Assembly (NCBI GenBank): GCA_031258155.1
Contig: JAIRNH010000003.1
Location: forward strand, 1-64,000
Direction of reading: 5' to 3'
DNA from: Helicobacteraceae bacterium
GTDB taxonomy: Bacteria > Campylobacterota > Campylobacteria > Campylobacterales > SZUA-545
DNA length: 64,000 nt
Under the pieces are notes generated by a model. The model was given only the letters and a program-made list of their open reading frames with translations. It searched no databases and was not told the DNA's origin. Positions 16,968 to 25,990 of the stretch are shown here, piece by piece; within the stretch, counting starts at the first letter, position 1, and the number at the start of each line of letters is the position of its first letter. The translations under genes were made by a program, and so were the position numbers.

Positions 16968-17633
16968 TCACGCGTAGCGCTCCTTCGCGTCCACCTGCGC
17001 GATCTCCGCCGTATCCAAGTCAAACCGCTTGCCGCGCCGTTTAAAAATTGCCGCGCTAAGTTTATAGCCATAGACGCAACCCGTGTCGATTCCAAGCGCG
17101 TGCTTATCCCTTCGTATGTCGCTCGGCGTATGTCCATACACCGCGAAACCTTGATTGCCATTATACAGCTCGGACCAGAAACGATAATCCATCGCGCCCG
17201 CGCCGACATAGCGCAACCTTGTTAGTATGGATAACTGATCGTCGTTTAGGCAATCTAAACGCATCGAATTGGTAAGCCCCGCGTGAACTACGACGATATT
17301 GGCGATTCTTAAAAATCGCGGCGACGAAAAAATATAGGCGACGTCGTTCGCGTTCAGTTTATTAAAGAATTCCAAATATCCGTTCGATTCGATCGGCTCG
17401 CCCGCTTTTTTCGCCGCCGCAATATCGAGCAGTTTCTCCTCGTGGTTGCCTATAATAGTTATTACGCCCTCGTTTCTAGCGTATCTAAGCGTTTCTAGCG
17501 GTTTTGGTCCTTTGCTGAACAGATCGCCCACGCTAATCTCGCAGTCGCTTGCGCCTACGCCGATCTTTTGGCGTAGCTTTCGCCATTCGTCCAAACAGCC
17601 GTGAATATCGCCGTAAATTACGATTCGTCCCAT
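16968..17633 (-). CDS. Calcineurin-like metallophosphoesterase (bacterial PPP phosphatase type)
   Basis: 221 residues with the serine/threonine phosphatase (PPP) motifs GDIHGCLDEW, VGDLFSKGP (normally GDxVDRGP), GNHEEKLL, VVHAGLTNS and VYGHTP, in the order that binds two metal ions. Proteins of this size are either PrpA/PrpE-like protein phosphatases or symmetrical Ap4A hydrolase relatives. The replaced VDRGP box (LFSKGP) is a divergence worth noting. No partner kinase lies nearby. Monocistronic. Confidence 0.82.
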   Translation of the reverse strand: MGRIVIYGDIHGCLDEWRKLRQKIGVGASDCEISVGDLFSKGPKPLETLRYARNEGVITIIGNHEEKLLDIAAAKKAGEPIESNGYLEFFNKLNANDVAYIFSSPRFLRIANIVVVHAGLTNSMRLDCLNDDQLSILTRLRYVGAGAMDYRFWSELYNGNQGFAVYGHTPSDIRRDKHALGIDTGCVYGYKLSAAIFKRRGKRFDLDTAEIAQVDAKERYA

Positions 17634-17810
17634 AAGCGAAGTTTAGCTAATTGCGGCGGCAAAAGAAGAAAGCGGCTTACGATCGCCGACGAGCTAGATT
17701 GGTAAAGCGGCTAGCAGCAATCCAAAGCGGATAAAGAGAGCCGCGATCGCGCGTCGTTCGCGATCGCGGCAAAACGGCGATTTCGTAGGTAAATTACGCC
17801 TTTTAGCCGT

Positions 17811-18218
17811 TTAAGGGGCGACGGACGGAGCCGCTCCGTATTTGTTTTCGCCCTCGTCTCCCTTTTGCGCCCATAGGTAGAGGTTATATAACGGGACCAA
17901 AAGCCACCAGCCGACCTGACCAATATCGTGCAATCTGCGAATTTCCGCGCTTATCAACGGGATCAGCGTAAATAGCCCAAACAGCGACGATAACGGCGTA
18001 ACCGGAACGCCTAAGACGACGATAAAGATAACGGAGTCAATTACGCTCAAGACGATTGAAATAGCAATCGTTACTAACGCAATCGTCCAAAAATGCCGCC
18101 TTCCTATTCGACCGGCGAACGCGCCTCCCTCTAGCGCCTTTTCGCGATTAGACAAAGCGCCGTATGTTTCCTTGATATAGCTAAGCCATACCTGAAACCA
18201 ACCCTTAACTGCCTCCAT
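17811..18218 (-). CDS. DUF805 inner-membrane protein
   Basis: 135 residues. Typical DUF805 layout: GRIGRRHFWTIAL with the conserved GRxxRxxFW, a first helix (TIALVTIAISIVLSVI), a second one (VIFIVVLGVPV...LFGLFTLIPLI), then RRLHDIGQVGWWLLVPLYNLYL with the family's RRLHD-GxSGWW motif. The function of the family is unknown (E. coli YhaH/YhaI type). The start ATG follows AGGGGGAG-like bases. Single gene. Confidence 0.88.
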   Translation of the reverse strand: MEAVKGWFQVWLSYIKETYGALSNREKALEGGAFAGRIGRRHFWTIALVTIAISIVLSVIDSVIFIVVLGVPVTPLSSLFGLFTLIPLISAEIRRLHDIGQVGWWLLVPLYNLYLWAQKGDEGENKYGAAPSVAP

Positions 18219-18417
18219 TCTAACTCCCCCTAAATAGTTTTGTGTAGGAACAATCGCGAATTCTATCCGTAATGCGCTTAAAAATTAGCGTAAAATAAGA
18301 TGGAGCGGCGAGGTTAAGGGATAAAAATCTTGCCGCGAACGGCGTTTGCTATTTTCTAAATTTATGGAAGTTTAAGGAGCGCGTAAAACTCGACCGTTTA
18401 AATAAGCGTAAACTTAA

Positions 18418-18423
18418 TATAAT
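18418..18423 (+). promoter_or_regulatory. -10 box (TATAAT) for metY
   Basis: Perfect TATAAT in an AT-rich stretch, 38 bases before the metY ATG. No clear -35 box or riboswitch (SAM type) is visible upstream. Confidence 0.5.
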
Positions 18424-18460
18424 TTAATTCTTGAGTAACTTTATCTACAAAGGTGAAATT

Positions 18461-19738
18461 ATGAGCGAAAGCTGGAGACCGGAGACCGCCGCCATTCACG
18501 CGGCATACGACAACAAGAGCGGCGAGGGGACGATGGCGGTGCCAATCTACCAAACCACCGCATACGAGTTTGGCAGCGCGGAAACGGCGGCAAACCGCTT
18601 CGCGCTGAAGGAGCTTGGCAATATCTACACGCGGCTAAACAACCCGACCGTCGGCGTTTTGGAGGGGCGTTTTGCCGAAGTGGAGGGCGGCGCGGCGGCG
18701 CTCGCTACATCTAGCGGCGCGGCGGCGGTTTTCTATTCGATTGCCAATCTAGCCGCTTCGGGCGAAAATATCTTGCTTGCCAACAAGATTTACGGCGGCA
18801 CGCTTAGCTTGACGCAATACACGATCAAACGTTTTGGGATTGAAACGCGCATATTCGATCCGCAAAAACCGGAGACGATCGAGCCGCTTATCGACGATAA
18901 AACGCGGGCGATTATCTTTGAGTCCATCAGCAACCCCTCGATTGATATAGCCGACGTCGAGCCGATCGTCGCGATCGCCAAAAAGCATAAGATCGCCACG
19001 ATCGTCGATAACACCGTCGGCACGCCCTATCTGTTCCGCCCGTTTGATTGGGACGTTGACGTAAGCGTCCATAGCCTTAGCAAATATACGAGCGGGCAAG
19101 GGCTTGGCATAGGCGGCATTATCGTAGAGCGCAAAGGGTTAAACGAGCTTTTAATCGGCAATCCGCGCTACAAGCACTTTAACGAGCCTGATTATAGTTA
19201 CCACGGGCTAGTTTATGCCCAGTTACCGTTTCCGCTTTTTACGCTTAGGGCGCGGCTTAGTTTGGCGCGGGATATTGGCGCGATCGCTCAGCCGTTCGCA
19301 GCGTGGCTATTTTTGCAGGGGCTAGAGACGCTTAATTTGCGGATTAAGCGCCACAGCGAAAGCGCGCTTACCGTCGCCAAATGGCTAAAAACGCACAAAA
19401 AGGTTCAGTCGGTTAATTACCCGCTGTTAGAGGGCGACAAAAACTACGCTTACGCCAAAAAATACCTTACGGGTTACGCGAGCGGACTGCTTAGCTTTGA
19501 GGTGGGCGATCTGGAGTTTGCTAAGCATATCCTTAATACGACGAAAATCTTCAGCCGCGTCGTTAATATCGGCGATAGTAAGTCGATCATCACGCACAGC
19601 GCCAGCACGACGCACCAGCAACTGACCGAACGGGAGCAAGCCGATTGCGGAATCACCCCGGGACTTGTGCGGTTGTCGATCGGTTTGGAAGCGCCGGAAG
19701 ACCTGATTGCGGATTTGGAGCGGGCGCTTAACGTCTAA
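18461..19738 (+). CDS. metY: O-acetylhomoserine sulfhydrylase
   Basis: 425 residues from the ATG at 18461, which is preceded by AAAGGTG; an in-frame TTG at 18431 has no ribosome site. PLP-dependent Cys/Met metabolism family: YQTTAYEFGS, TRLNNPTVGVLE, ATSSGAAAVFYS, and the PLP lysine in VHSLSKYTSGQG (about residue 206). Length and the GxGIGGIIVE stretch fit O-acetylhomoserine sulfhydrylase, which makes homocysteine from O-acetylhomoserine and sulfide. It stands next to, and converges on, the radical-SAM/ssu sulfur region, so it is the likely point where released sulfide is fixed. Confidence 0.92.
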   Translation: MSESWRPETAAIHAAYDNKSGEGTMAVPIYQTTAYEFGSAETAANRFALKELGNIYTRLNNPTVGVLEGRFAEVEGGAAALATSSGAAAVFYSIANLAASGENILLANKIYGGTLSLTQYTIKRFGIETRIFDPQKPETIEPLIDDKTRAIIFESISNPSIDIADVEPIVAIAKKHKIATIVDNTVGTPYLFRPFDWDVDVSVHSLSKYTSGQGLGIGGIIVERKGLNELLIGNPRYKHFNEPDYSYHGLVYAQLPFPLFTLRARLSLARDIGAIAQPFAAWLFLQGLETLNLRIKRHSESALTVAKWLKTHKKVQSVNYPLLEGDKNYAYAKKYLTGYASGLLSFEVGDLEFAKHILNTTKIFSRVVNIGDSKSIITHSASTTHQQLTEREQADCGITPGLVRLSIGLEAPEDLIADLERALNV

Positions 19739-19750
19739 ATTGCGCCGCTA

Positions 19751-19772
19751 CCCGCGCTCTCTTAAGCGCGGG
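19751..19772 (+). terminator. Hairpin after metY
   Basis: CCCGCGCT (19751-19758) pairs perfectly with AGCGCGGG (19765-19772), loop of six bases, twelve bases past the metY stop. There is no T-run on either side. The rest of the gap to 20093 contains short AAGCGTCAAACG-type repeats and no gene. Confidence 0.4.
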
Positions 19773-20093
19773 AAATTAGGCTTACCCGCGTTAGGGTAAA
19801 GAGTCGTTAAAAACGCCCCGCCAATTTGTATGGCGAAAATATAATTATCTCAATTATCAATTTGATGTTCATTAGCTTTAGAATTAAGCCGCCCGTTGGC
19901 TAACGGCTTGCGCGAGGAAAATTACCGCGCAATCAACTATCTTAGTTAAGAAACGGCGCAAAGCGCCGCCTCTGCGGTAAGCGACAATGACCGCTCGCGC
20001 AAAAGCGTCAAACGACGACGAGCGTGATTGAACGGCTTCGCCGGCACGGCAAAGCGTCAAACGGCGCTAACGCTCCCCGTGCGTAGAGCAACT

Positions 20094-20191
20094 GCCGCGT
20101 CTGCGCGCGTCGGTTTTCAACGCCACAAAGCGCGGAAAGTTCGGATATTTCGCCGCTTAAACGACAATTCGCGTTTTTTTTTGGCGCTCAT
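20094..20191 (-). pseudogene. Remnant of a third tandem radical-SAM gene (N-terminal ~30 codons)
   Basis: This stretch copies the start of the neighbouring gene at 20201-21460, including the sequence before its ATG. It has an A9 run instead of A6 after the start, a seven-base deletion, and has lost the AGG of the ribosome site. The reading frame breaks after about ten codons and the similarity stops at 20094. It shows that a third copy of the gene once followed in the same tandem array. Confidence 0.8.
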
Positions 20192-20200
20192 ATGTTCTGC

Positions 20201-21460
20201 TTAAAATACGCGGGCGAGATCGGTGTCGGGGTGGTTGCCGCACCTGCGGTAGTCGTCAAAATCGATCAGCAGGTTATGCCGCCGCCGAATCTCCTGCAAA
20301 CCTTGCGCTAAGCGGACGTAATACTCCAGCGATCCGCTTGTCTGATTATGGCGGGCGCCAAGTTCGCTGCCCGGTCGCGGTTGCCAGACCGTAAAGATCA
20401 CGCTAACGCCGTGCCGCGCGAAATCTTCCGCTTCGTTCAGGACAAGGTTTAGCCCCTCTTCCTCGCTTTTTACGCCGTGCGGACGCGCAAGCTCCACGCC
20501 AGCCACAAAACCCGTATTGACGCGGTTTTCGCCAAACACCTCCACCGCGTCGAAAAGCCGCTTTTTCCACTCCTTGTAGCCCACCCACTTTGCCTTGCCC
20601 GGGCAGTATTGGTTAAACAGCTCTTCGCTTAACGCCTCGATATTGCAAGTGAGGCTAGATACGCCCGTGTTGTCGTATAGCGTCTTTAACTGCTCTTTAG
20701 TAAGCGCCGAGCAGATCAGCTGCGAAGGAAACTTGGGCGTATTAAAGTTTTCGCCGATCGCTTGCAATACCTCTATATAAAACCGCGCCTCCCTATCAAA
20801 CGGCTTTTCGCCGTGAAAATCGCTGCCGCTAGAGAGGCAGATCGCCGTATATCTGCCTTTTTCTTTTAGCGCCTCGCCGATTGTTTCGCGCACGTCGTCG
20901 ATCTTCACGCGCGTTTGCATTGCTATCTCTTCGCGTTGCGCCTTGAGGTGATTTACTATGTCGCAAAACTTACACCCGCCGCCGCCCTCGTTCGCCGTCC
21001 AGAAATGGCAATAGCGATTTGGAATCACGTAAAGGCGCTGAGGGCGCGCGCTGATCACGTTTTGCATAATCGCGCCGCTTTTGGCGCGTTTGTCGTAATA
21101 GTCGGGTTTCTCCCAGTAAAAAACCTCTTCGATCGGCTCGCCGTTATCGGTTATAAAGAGCCGTCCGTCGATCAGATCGACCACATACGGGTTGTTTTCG
21201 ATCGGCGTGGGCAGTCCGATAATCGACGTGCCGTCTCGCATAACGAGCGCCTCGGGGCGTTTGTCGATTCTGCCGTCCCTAGAACCAAAAAGGTGCGTGC
21301 CGAAGTTTTGATGTTTCGCGGGATCAAACGCCGAAAGCGCGCCGCTCGTATATGCCACGCCGCGTCTGTGCGCGTCGGTTTTCAGCGCCACAAAGCGCGG
21401 AAAATTCGGATATTTCGCCGCGACTTCGTTAAACGACAATTCGCGTTTTTTGGCGCTCAT
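20201..21460 (-). CDS. Atypical radical-SAM protein, second tandem copy
   Basis: 419 residues. The iron-sulfur site is read as CHFWTANEGGGGCKFC (Cys151, Cys163, Cys166), that is C-x11-C-x2-C, with a glycine run before the CxxC. This differs from the canonical CxxxCxxC of radical-SAM enzymes, but the following features (ICLSSGSD as the GGE-like strand, the later beta-alpha units SLTCNIEAL and VNTGFVAGVEL) fit a radical-SAM TIM barrel. The first 150 residues form a separate domain with DGR/DGT turns. Substrate unknown. It starts nine bases after the stop of the paralogue at 21470-22717 with an AGGAGAA ribosome site. The last 44 residues are identical in both copies. Confidence 0.7.
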   Translation of the reverse strand: MSAKKRELSFNEVAAKYPNFPRFVALKTDAHRRGVAYTSGALSAFDPAKHQNFGTHLFGSRDGRIDKRPEALVMRDGTSIIGLPTPIENNPYVVDLIDGRLFITDNGEPIEEVFYWEKPDYYDKRAKSGAIMQNVISARPQRLYVIPNRYCHFWTANEGGGGCKFCDIVNHLKAQREEIAMQTRVKIDDVRETIGEALKEKGRYTAICLSSGSDFHGEKPFDREARFYIEVLQAIGENFNTPKFPSQLICSALTKEQLKTLYDNTGVSSLTCNIEALSEELFNQYCPGKAKWVGYKEWKKRLFDAVEVFGENRVNTGFVAGVELARPHGVKSEEEGLNLVLNEAEDFARHGVSVIFTVWQPRPGSELGARHNQTSGSLEYYVRLAQGLQEIRRRHNLLIDFDDYRRCGNHPDTDLARVF

Positions 21461-21469
21461 ACGTTCTCC

Positions 21470-22717
21470 TTAAAATACGCGAGCAAGATCGGTGTCGGGG
21501 TGGTTGCCGCACCTACGGTAGTCGTCAAAATCGATCAACAGATTATGCCGCCGCCGAATCTCCTGCAAACCTTGCGCTAAGCGGACGTAATACTCCAGCG
21601 ATCCGTTGCGGCGCCCCGCGAACGCCGATCCCTGATTGGGATTCCATACGCAGTGAATAGCGCTCACGCCATGCGCCGCTAGATCGTCCGCTTCGCTTAG
21701 ATACCGCTCCAACGCCTCGTCCTCGCTCCTGAAGCGCGTAGGCTCGGCAAGCTCCACGCCGCCCACCGTTCCCGTATTGACGCGATTTTCGCCAAACACC
21801 TCTACCGCGTCGAATAGTCGGCGCTTCATCTCCTTATAGCCGATCCATTTGGCTTTGCCCGGACACACGCGGTTAAACTGCTCCTCGTCTAGCGTCTCTA
21901 TATCCATAGTAACGCTGGATACGGGCGTGTTGTCGTAAATGCGTTGAAGCTGATCTTTTTTCATCGCCGTGCAGATTAGTTGAATGGGGATTTTAGGCGC
22001 GCTAAAACTTTCGCCCACCGCCCGCAAAGCCTCGATATAGTAATCCGCCTCGCTATCGAACGGGGTCTCGCCGCGAATGTCGCTGCCGCCGGTAACGCAG
22101 ATCGCCGTATATCGCCCGCGCTCTTTTAGCGCTTCGTTTAACGTCTCCCTTATGTCCGTTAAATCGAGCTTGGTCGGCATAGCGACCTCGTTTTTCGCCT
22201 GCTTTAAGTTGCTCACTATATCGCAGAACTTACACCCGCCGCCGCCCTCGTCGCTCCAGAACCAGCAGTAACGATACGGCGAGAGCGACAGCCGTTGAGG
22301 GCGCGCGCTGATCACGTTTTGCATAGCGATCCCGCCGCTTGTTTTTTTGTCGTAGTAATCTGGCTTCTCCCAATAAAAGACCTCTTCGATCGGCTTGCCC
22401 TGATCGGCGACGTATAGCTTGCCGTCGATCGCGTCTATTATGTATGGGTTTTGCTCGATAGGCGCGGTGGTAACGACCAGCGACGTTCCGTCGCGTAGCC
22501 ACATACCTTCGGGTCGTCCCGTGATTTTGCCGTCGCGGTTGCCGAAAATATGCGTGCCTCCGCCTTGATGAACGGCGGGATCGAACAGCTCCAACGCCGC
22601 GTCGGAATATAGCACGCCGCGCCGCTGAATATCGATTTTCAGCAGCGGCAGACGGGGGAAATCGGGATATTTCGCCGCTACCTCGTCAAAGGTTAGCTCG
22701 CTTCGTTGAACGCTCAT
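21470..22717 (-). CDS. Atypical radical-SAM protein, first tandem copy
   Basis: 415 residues, about two thirds identical by eye to the next gene. Its cysteine site is CWFWSDEGGGGCKFC (Cys151, Cys162, Cys165; C-x10-C-x2-C). The barrel motifs CVTGGSD (near residue 204, a GGxx SAM-amine motif), SVTMDIETL and VNTGTVGGVEL are recognisable. A conserved block FYWEKPDYYDKK precedes the cluster. The start overlaps the stop of the FMN-binding protein gene by four bases (ATGA), so the two are translationally coupled and likely work together. I place it in the radical-SAM superfamily with moderate confidence; the reaction is unknown, though the sulfur-related neighbourhood suggests C-S or thiol chemistry. 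Confidence 0.7.
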   Translation of the reverse strand: MSVQRSELTFDEVAAKYPDFPRLPLLKIDIQRRGVLYSDAALELFDPAVHQGGGTHIFGNRDGKITGRPEGMWLRDGTSLVVTTAPIEQNPYIIDAIDGKLYVADQGKPIEEVFYWEKPDYYDKKTSGGIAMQNVISARPQRLSLSPYRYCWFWSDEGGGGCKFCDIVSNLKQAKNEVAMPTKLDLTDIRETLNEALKERGRYTAICVTGGSDIRGETPFDSEADYYIEALRAVGESFSAPKIPIQLICTAMKKDQLQRIYDNTPVSSVTMDIETLDEEQFNRVCPGKAKWIGYKEMKRRLFDAVEVFGENRVNTGTVGGVELAEPTRFRSEDEALERYLSEADDLAAHGVSAIHCVWNPNQGSAFAGRRNGSLEYYVRLAQGLQEIRRRHNLLIDFDDYRRCGNHPDTDLARVF

Positions 22718-23202
22718 AGATTATCCTTTTTAGCAAGCTGATCTAGATGGACAAAATACGGGCGCGCCGCCTGTTCCTCGGCGATTCGCGTAGAGGGCGT
22801 TTCGTCCTTGACGCTAACGATCTCATAGCGCCACACGCCCGCGATTGCGCGTCCGCCGTAGCGCTCTTGCGCCGCTTCGTAGGCGCGGGTAAACTCCTTG
22901 CCCGAAACAATGTTGCGCGAGGCTTTGACGGAGAACTGATAGGTCTTTTTATCGGGCGTAATTAGCAAAATCGCGATCGGCTTGTCAAACCAGATCGCGC
23001 GGGTTAAATTGCGGTTGGTTTCGGAGCTTTCCAAAATCTCCCACGATTCGATCAGTTCGCCGCTCCAACGTAGCGATCCCTTACATACCGAATGCGGCGC
23101 GCCGTTTTCGTCCAGCGTCGTGAGGACTTTGATCGCCCCCTCCTCGTTAAAACGCGACAACGCCTCTTGTAAAAGCGCGTCGTTACTTTTCGCACGGCTC
23201 AT
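22714..23202 (-). CDS. FMN-binding split-barrel protein (pyridoxamine-phosphate-oxidase-like)
   Basis: 162 residues. LTTLDENGAPHSVCKGSLR resembles the opening strands of the PNPOx/flavin-reductase split barrel (normally TxxxDGxPhxxxh), followed by an ETNRNLTRAIWFDKPIAILL stretch that resembles the dimer interface and FMN phosphate region, and YQFSVKASRNIVSGKEF. Such proteins bind FMN, F420 or haem and often donate electrons. First gene of the radical-SAM operon with translational coupling, so a reductase or electron-donor role is a reasonable inference. The start has no strong ribosome site (AAGAAAAAAA before ATG). Confidence 0.65.
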   Translation of the reverse strand: MSRAKSNDALLQEALSRFNEEGAIKVLTTLDENGAPHSVCKGSLRWSGELIESWEILESSETNRNLTRAIWFDKPIAILLITPDKKTYQFSVKASRNIVSGKEFTRAYEAAQERYGGRAIAGVWRYEIVSVKDETPSTRIAEEQAARPYFVHLDQLAKKDNL

Positions 23203-23252
23203 TTTTTTTCTTATTGTTGATATTTCAAAGCGGAATACTACACTTTAGTTGC

Positions 23253-24397
23253 TTAAATGGGTTCAAAAATGCAACGCAACAATATAGAGGGCGTAGCTTT
23301 AGCCTTGTTTAGCGTATTATCACCTGGCTGATAGGCGTCTTTCGCGCGAATAGACGTCTCTTTAACTATCGGAGCTTTCATTTTTGCGTAGTTATGCTTT
23401 GGCGTATTTGTTGCAAGCGGTTTTCTATCCGCCGTAAATGCCGCCGAAGGCAGGTTATCTACCAAGACGCTTTGCTCTATAAGCGTCGCCTCTTTTTCTT
23501 TGCCGCCAGCAATAAACCATAGTTTTCCTAATGGCGCGCAACCTTACAGCGCGGCAAACTTGACGTTGAAAAGCTCGGCTTTCTCCGGCGAAGCGGCTAT
23601 AGCTTTTTCAAAAGCGGCAAGCAGCCGTTTTTCTAATTCGCGCCTTTAGACGGTAACCTTCAACTCTTTGGGCAAAATAATCTTCGCTTTCGCCCGCGTA
23701 AGGGCGAATAAAATCCGTATAGTACTGGCTACCGACGTCGCGAAGCTCGATCCGCGCGCGCAAATAATCGGAGATAAGCGCGGTTTTAGGCGCGGCGGGA
23801 GCTGGGATAGCGCTCGCTGGAACGTCTTCTAATCTCAAATATCCCGCCGGCGGTATGCCTACCGGATGGTCGTTCTCAACATAAGACGGCAATAACAATA
23901 CGTTAAGCGCTTTCAAGTAGTTCATAGTCGTTTCAGTCAGATTCCGACCGTCTATAAACTCCTTAAAAAAAGCGTCCGCGGTTTGCGCGAACGTCTTTGC
24001 CGCTTTTTCGGATAACGCGCCGCGCGCCGATACAAAACTTTGCGCGACCCTTTTTGAAAATCCAAAATCGCTCATAGCCCGCTCGACTACCGCCTCTTTA
24101 TTCGCAACCCTCGCTTCATACGAATTCGCGTAAGTTTTTGGCGCGTAGGTTTGATCGATTTCGCTCTGTCGATCAACGGATGGATTTTCCGCTTCGGCGA
24201 TCGTATCGATCGGCGCGATATAAGTTTCGCTTTGTCGCGCGATAAGCGTTAGGCTTTCCGTCTTTTTTTTTCGGCTCGGCGCCGTTTGGGCGCGAAGTTT
24301 CCTCCGCGCCTTTATTAACTCTCAACGTATCGGCGTAATTAAGCGGTTTTTGCCAAAGCGCGCCGAGCGCCGCCGAGAGAGGATTAAAATAGCCCAT
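23253..24397 (-). pseudogene. Decayed or phase-variable gene with A9 tract, frameshift and in-frame stop
   Basis: Starting from an ATG at 24397 with AAGGAG before it, three frames join into one protein of about 380 residues. The first break is at an A9 run (24263-24271, written as T on the plus strand): one base too many; A8 would restore the frame. The second is one extra base near 23643 between RLKA and ELEKRLL. Then an in-frame TAA (23544-23546) separates NVKFAAL from GCAPLGKLWFIAGG, which stays open to 23253. The protein has no signal peptide and mixed helical segments; I do not recognise the family. The pieces at 23608-24075 and 23253-23465 would be called as separate genes by usual software. 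Function unknown. Confidence 0.65.
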
Positions 24398-24476
24398 TAG
24401 ACGCTCCTTAAAGTTATCCGTTGATCCAAATCGGACGCAAGCAAAGTTTCTTTTAACGCGCAAAGCGCCCAAAACT

Positions 24477-25244
24477 TTAGATCGCATAACTAAACGGCGC
24501 GTCGAGATCGCCGAAAAACGCTTTGTAGATCGCCGATTTTTGCCGCGCGAATTCGGCGCTAACGCGGTTGCGCGGCGAGCTAAGCTCTATGCGGTGAATC
24601 GCCTCGATCCCGCCCTTGCCCATCACCACCACGCGCTCTCCTAGATAGACCGCCTCGTCTATATCGTGCGTTACTAGGATCATCGTGATCTTTTCGGCGC
24701 TCCATATACGCAAAATCTCCTCTTGCAGGCGGATTTTGGTGATCGCGTCAAGCGCGCCTAGCGGCTCGTCGAGCAGTAGCAGTTTCGGGCTGTTGGCGAG
24801 CGCTCTAGCGATCGCCGCTCTTTGCGACATGCCGCCGCTTAGCTCGCGCGGATAGCGTCGCTCGGCGCCGCTTAGTCCTACTAGCGCCAGCTTTTCTCGC
24901 GCGATCTCGTTTGCGTTTGGCGTATCGGGCGGCAAGCTGAACTTGATATTGTCGATCACGTTCAGCCACGGCAACAGGCGGTGATCTTGAAAGATAAAGC
25001 CGCGCTCGCGGCTTGGTTTGCCCACCGGTTTGCCCTCGAAGATCGCCTCGCCGCCGCTTGCCGTCTCCAACCCGCCGATAATCCTAAGAAGCGTCGATTT
25101 GCCGCAACCGCTCGCGCCTATGATCGATACGAACTCCCCGCGATCGACGCTCAAGCTGACCTTGTCCAGAACGCGGTTTTCCGCGCCCTTTTTTGAAAAC
25201 GTCTTGCTTAGATCGCGAATTTGCAAAATCAGTTCTACTGCCAC
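24477..25244 (-). CDS. ssuB: Sulfonate-type ABC transporter ATP-binding protein
   Basis: 255 residues from the GTG at 25244, which overlaps the permease stop by ten bases; the frame is open further upstream but that part is the permease gene read in another frame. ABC motifs: Walker A GASGCGKST, Q-loop FIFQDHRLLPW, signature LSGGMSQRAAIARA, Walker B LLLLDEPLGALD and switch His in VTHDIDEAVY. This RLLPW variant is typical of the SsuB/TauB nitrate-sulfonate-taurine group. It energises import. Last gene of the operon. Confidence 0.9.
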   Translation of the reverse strand: MAVELILQIRDLSKTFSKKGAENRVLDKVSLSVDRGEFVSIIGASGCGKSTLLRIIGGLETASGGEAIFEGKPVGKPSRERGFIFQDHRLLPWLNVIDNIKFSLPPDTPNANEIAREKLALVGLSGAERRYPRELSGGMSQRAAIARALANSPKLLLLDEPLGALDAITKIRLQEEILRIWSAEKITMILVTHDIDEAVYLGERVVVMGKGGIEAIHRIELSSPRNRVSAEFARQKSAIYKAFFGDLDAPFSYAI

Positions 25245-25987
25245 CTGATCGCCTTTTTGGTGATCTTGCGAAGCAGATCGTCTAGCAGTTTGCCGATCAC
25301 GCCGATAATCAGCATTCCCAAGATCACCATATCGGGGCGAGCGAGCGATCGCCCGTCCATCAGCATATAGCCGATCCCCGCTTGAGCGGCGATCAGCTCG
25401 GCGGCTACGACGCATATCCACGCCATGCTAAGCCCCAAACGAATGCCCGCCATAATAAACGGCAGCGCGCCCGGCAAGATCACGCGGGCGATCACGCGCC
25501 GACGCGAGGTTTCATAGACTTTGGCAAGCTCCAGAAATTTTGGATCGATGTTTTTGATCCCCTCCACCGTGTTTATTAGGATAGGAAAAAACGCGCCGAT
25601 CGCGATAATGTAGATTTTCGATCCCTCGCCTATGCCAAACCACAAAATCGCCAGCGGTATCCACGCGATCGGCGGGATCGGCTGGATTACCTGCAAGATT
25701 CCTTCCGTTAGCCGCTCCGCCGCGCGCGATAGCCCGATTACGATTCCAAGCGTTAAAGCGAGAACCAGCGCGATCGCAAAGCCTTCCAAGACGCGGATTA
25801 TGCTTGCCTTCGTGTGTTGCCAGAGCGTCCCGTCCTCGACGAACTCTACGCCCGTAGCCACCACGTCTTCGGGCGGCGGCATTGTGTAGGGCTGAATCCA
25901 ACCCGCCAAATCAGCTCCCTTCCATACCGCGATCAGCGCCAGAGGCAAAATTAGATATTGCGCTACCAAACCAGCCCGTCGCAACAT
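25235..25987 (-). CDS. ssuC: Sulfonate-type ABC transporter permease
   Basis: 250 residues with six predicted helices. PPPEDVV near residue 38 after the first helix, LGIVIGLSRAAERL, the EAA-loop region GIKNIDPKFLELAKVYETSRRRVIARVILPGALP (quoted in part by position, about residues 146-178), and GIRLGLSMAWICVVAAE place it in the SsuC/TauC family of BPD transporter permeases. It forms the membrane channel. It overlaps ssuB and follows the third binding-protein gene by three bases. Confidence 0.9.
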   Translation of the reverse strand: MLRRAGLVAQYLILPLALIAVWKGADLAGWIQPYTMPPPEDVVATGVEFVEDGTLWQHTKASIIRVLEGFAIALVLALTLGIVIGLSRAAERLTEGILQVIQPIPPIAWIPLAILWFGIGEGSKIYIIAIGAFFPILINTVEGIKNIDPKFLELAKVYETSRRRVIARVILPGALPFIMAGIRLGLSMAWICVVAAELIAAQAGIGYMLMDGRSLARPDMVILGMLIIGVIGKLLDDLLRKITKKAIRWQ

Positions 25988-25990
25988 AAT

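Noticed and set aside
25245-25421. Longer start for the SsuB ATP-binding protein
   Set aside because: The extra 59 residues are the permease gene read in another frame and are Arg-rich without family similarity.
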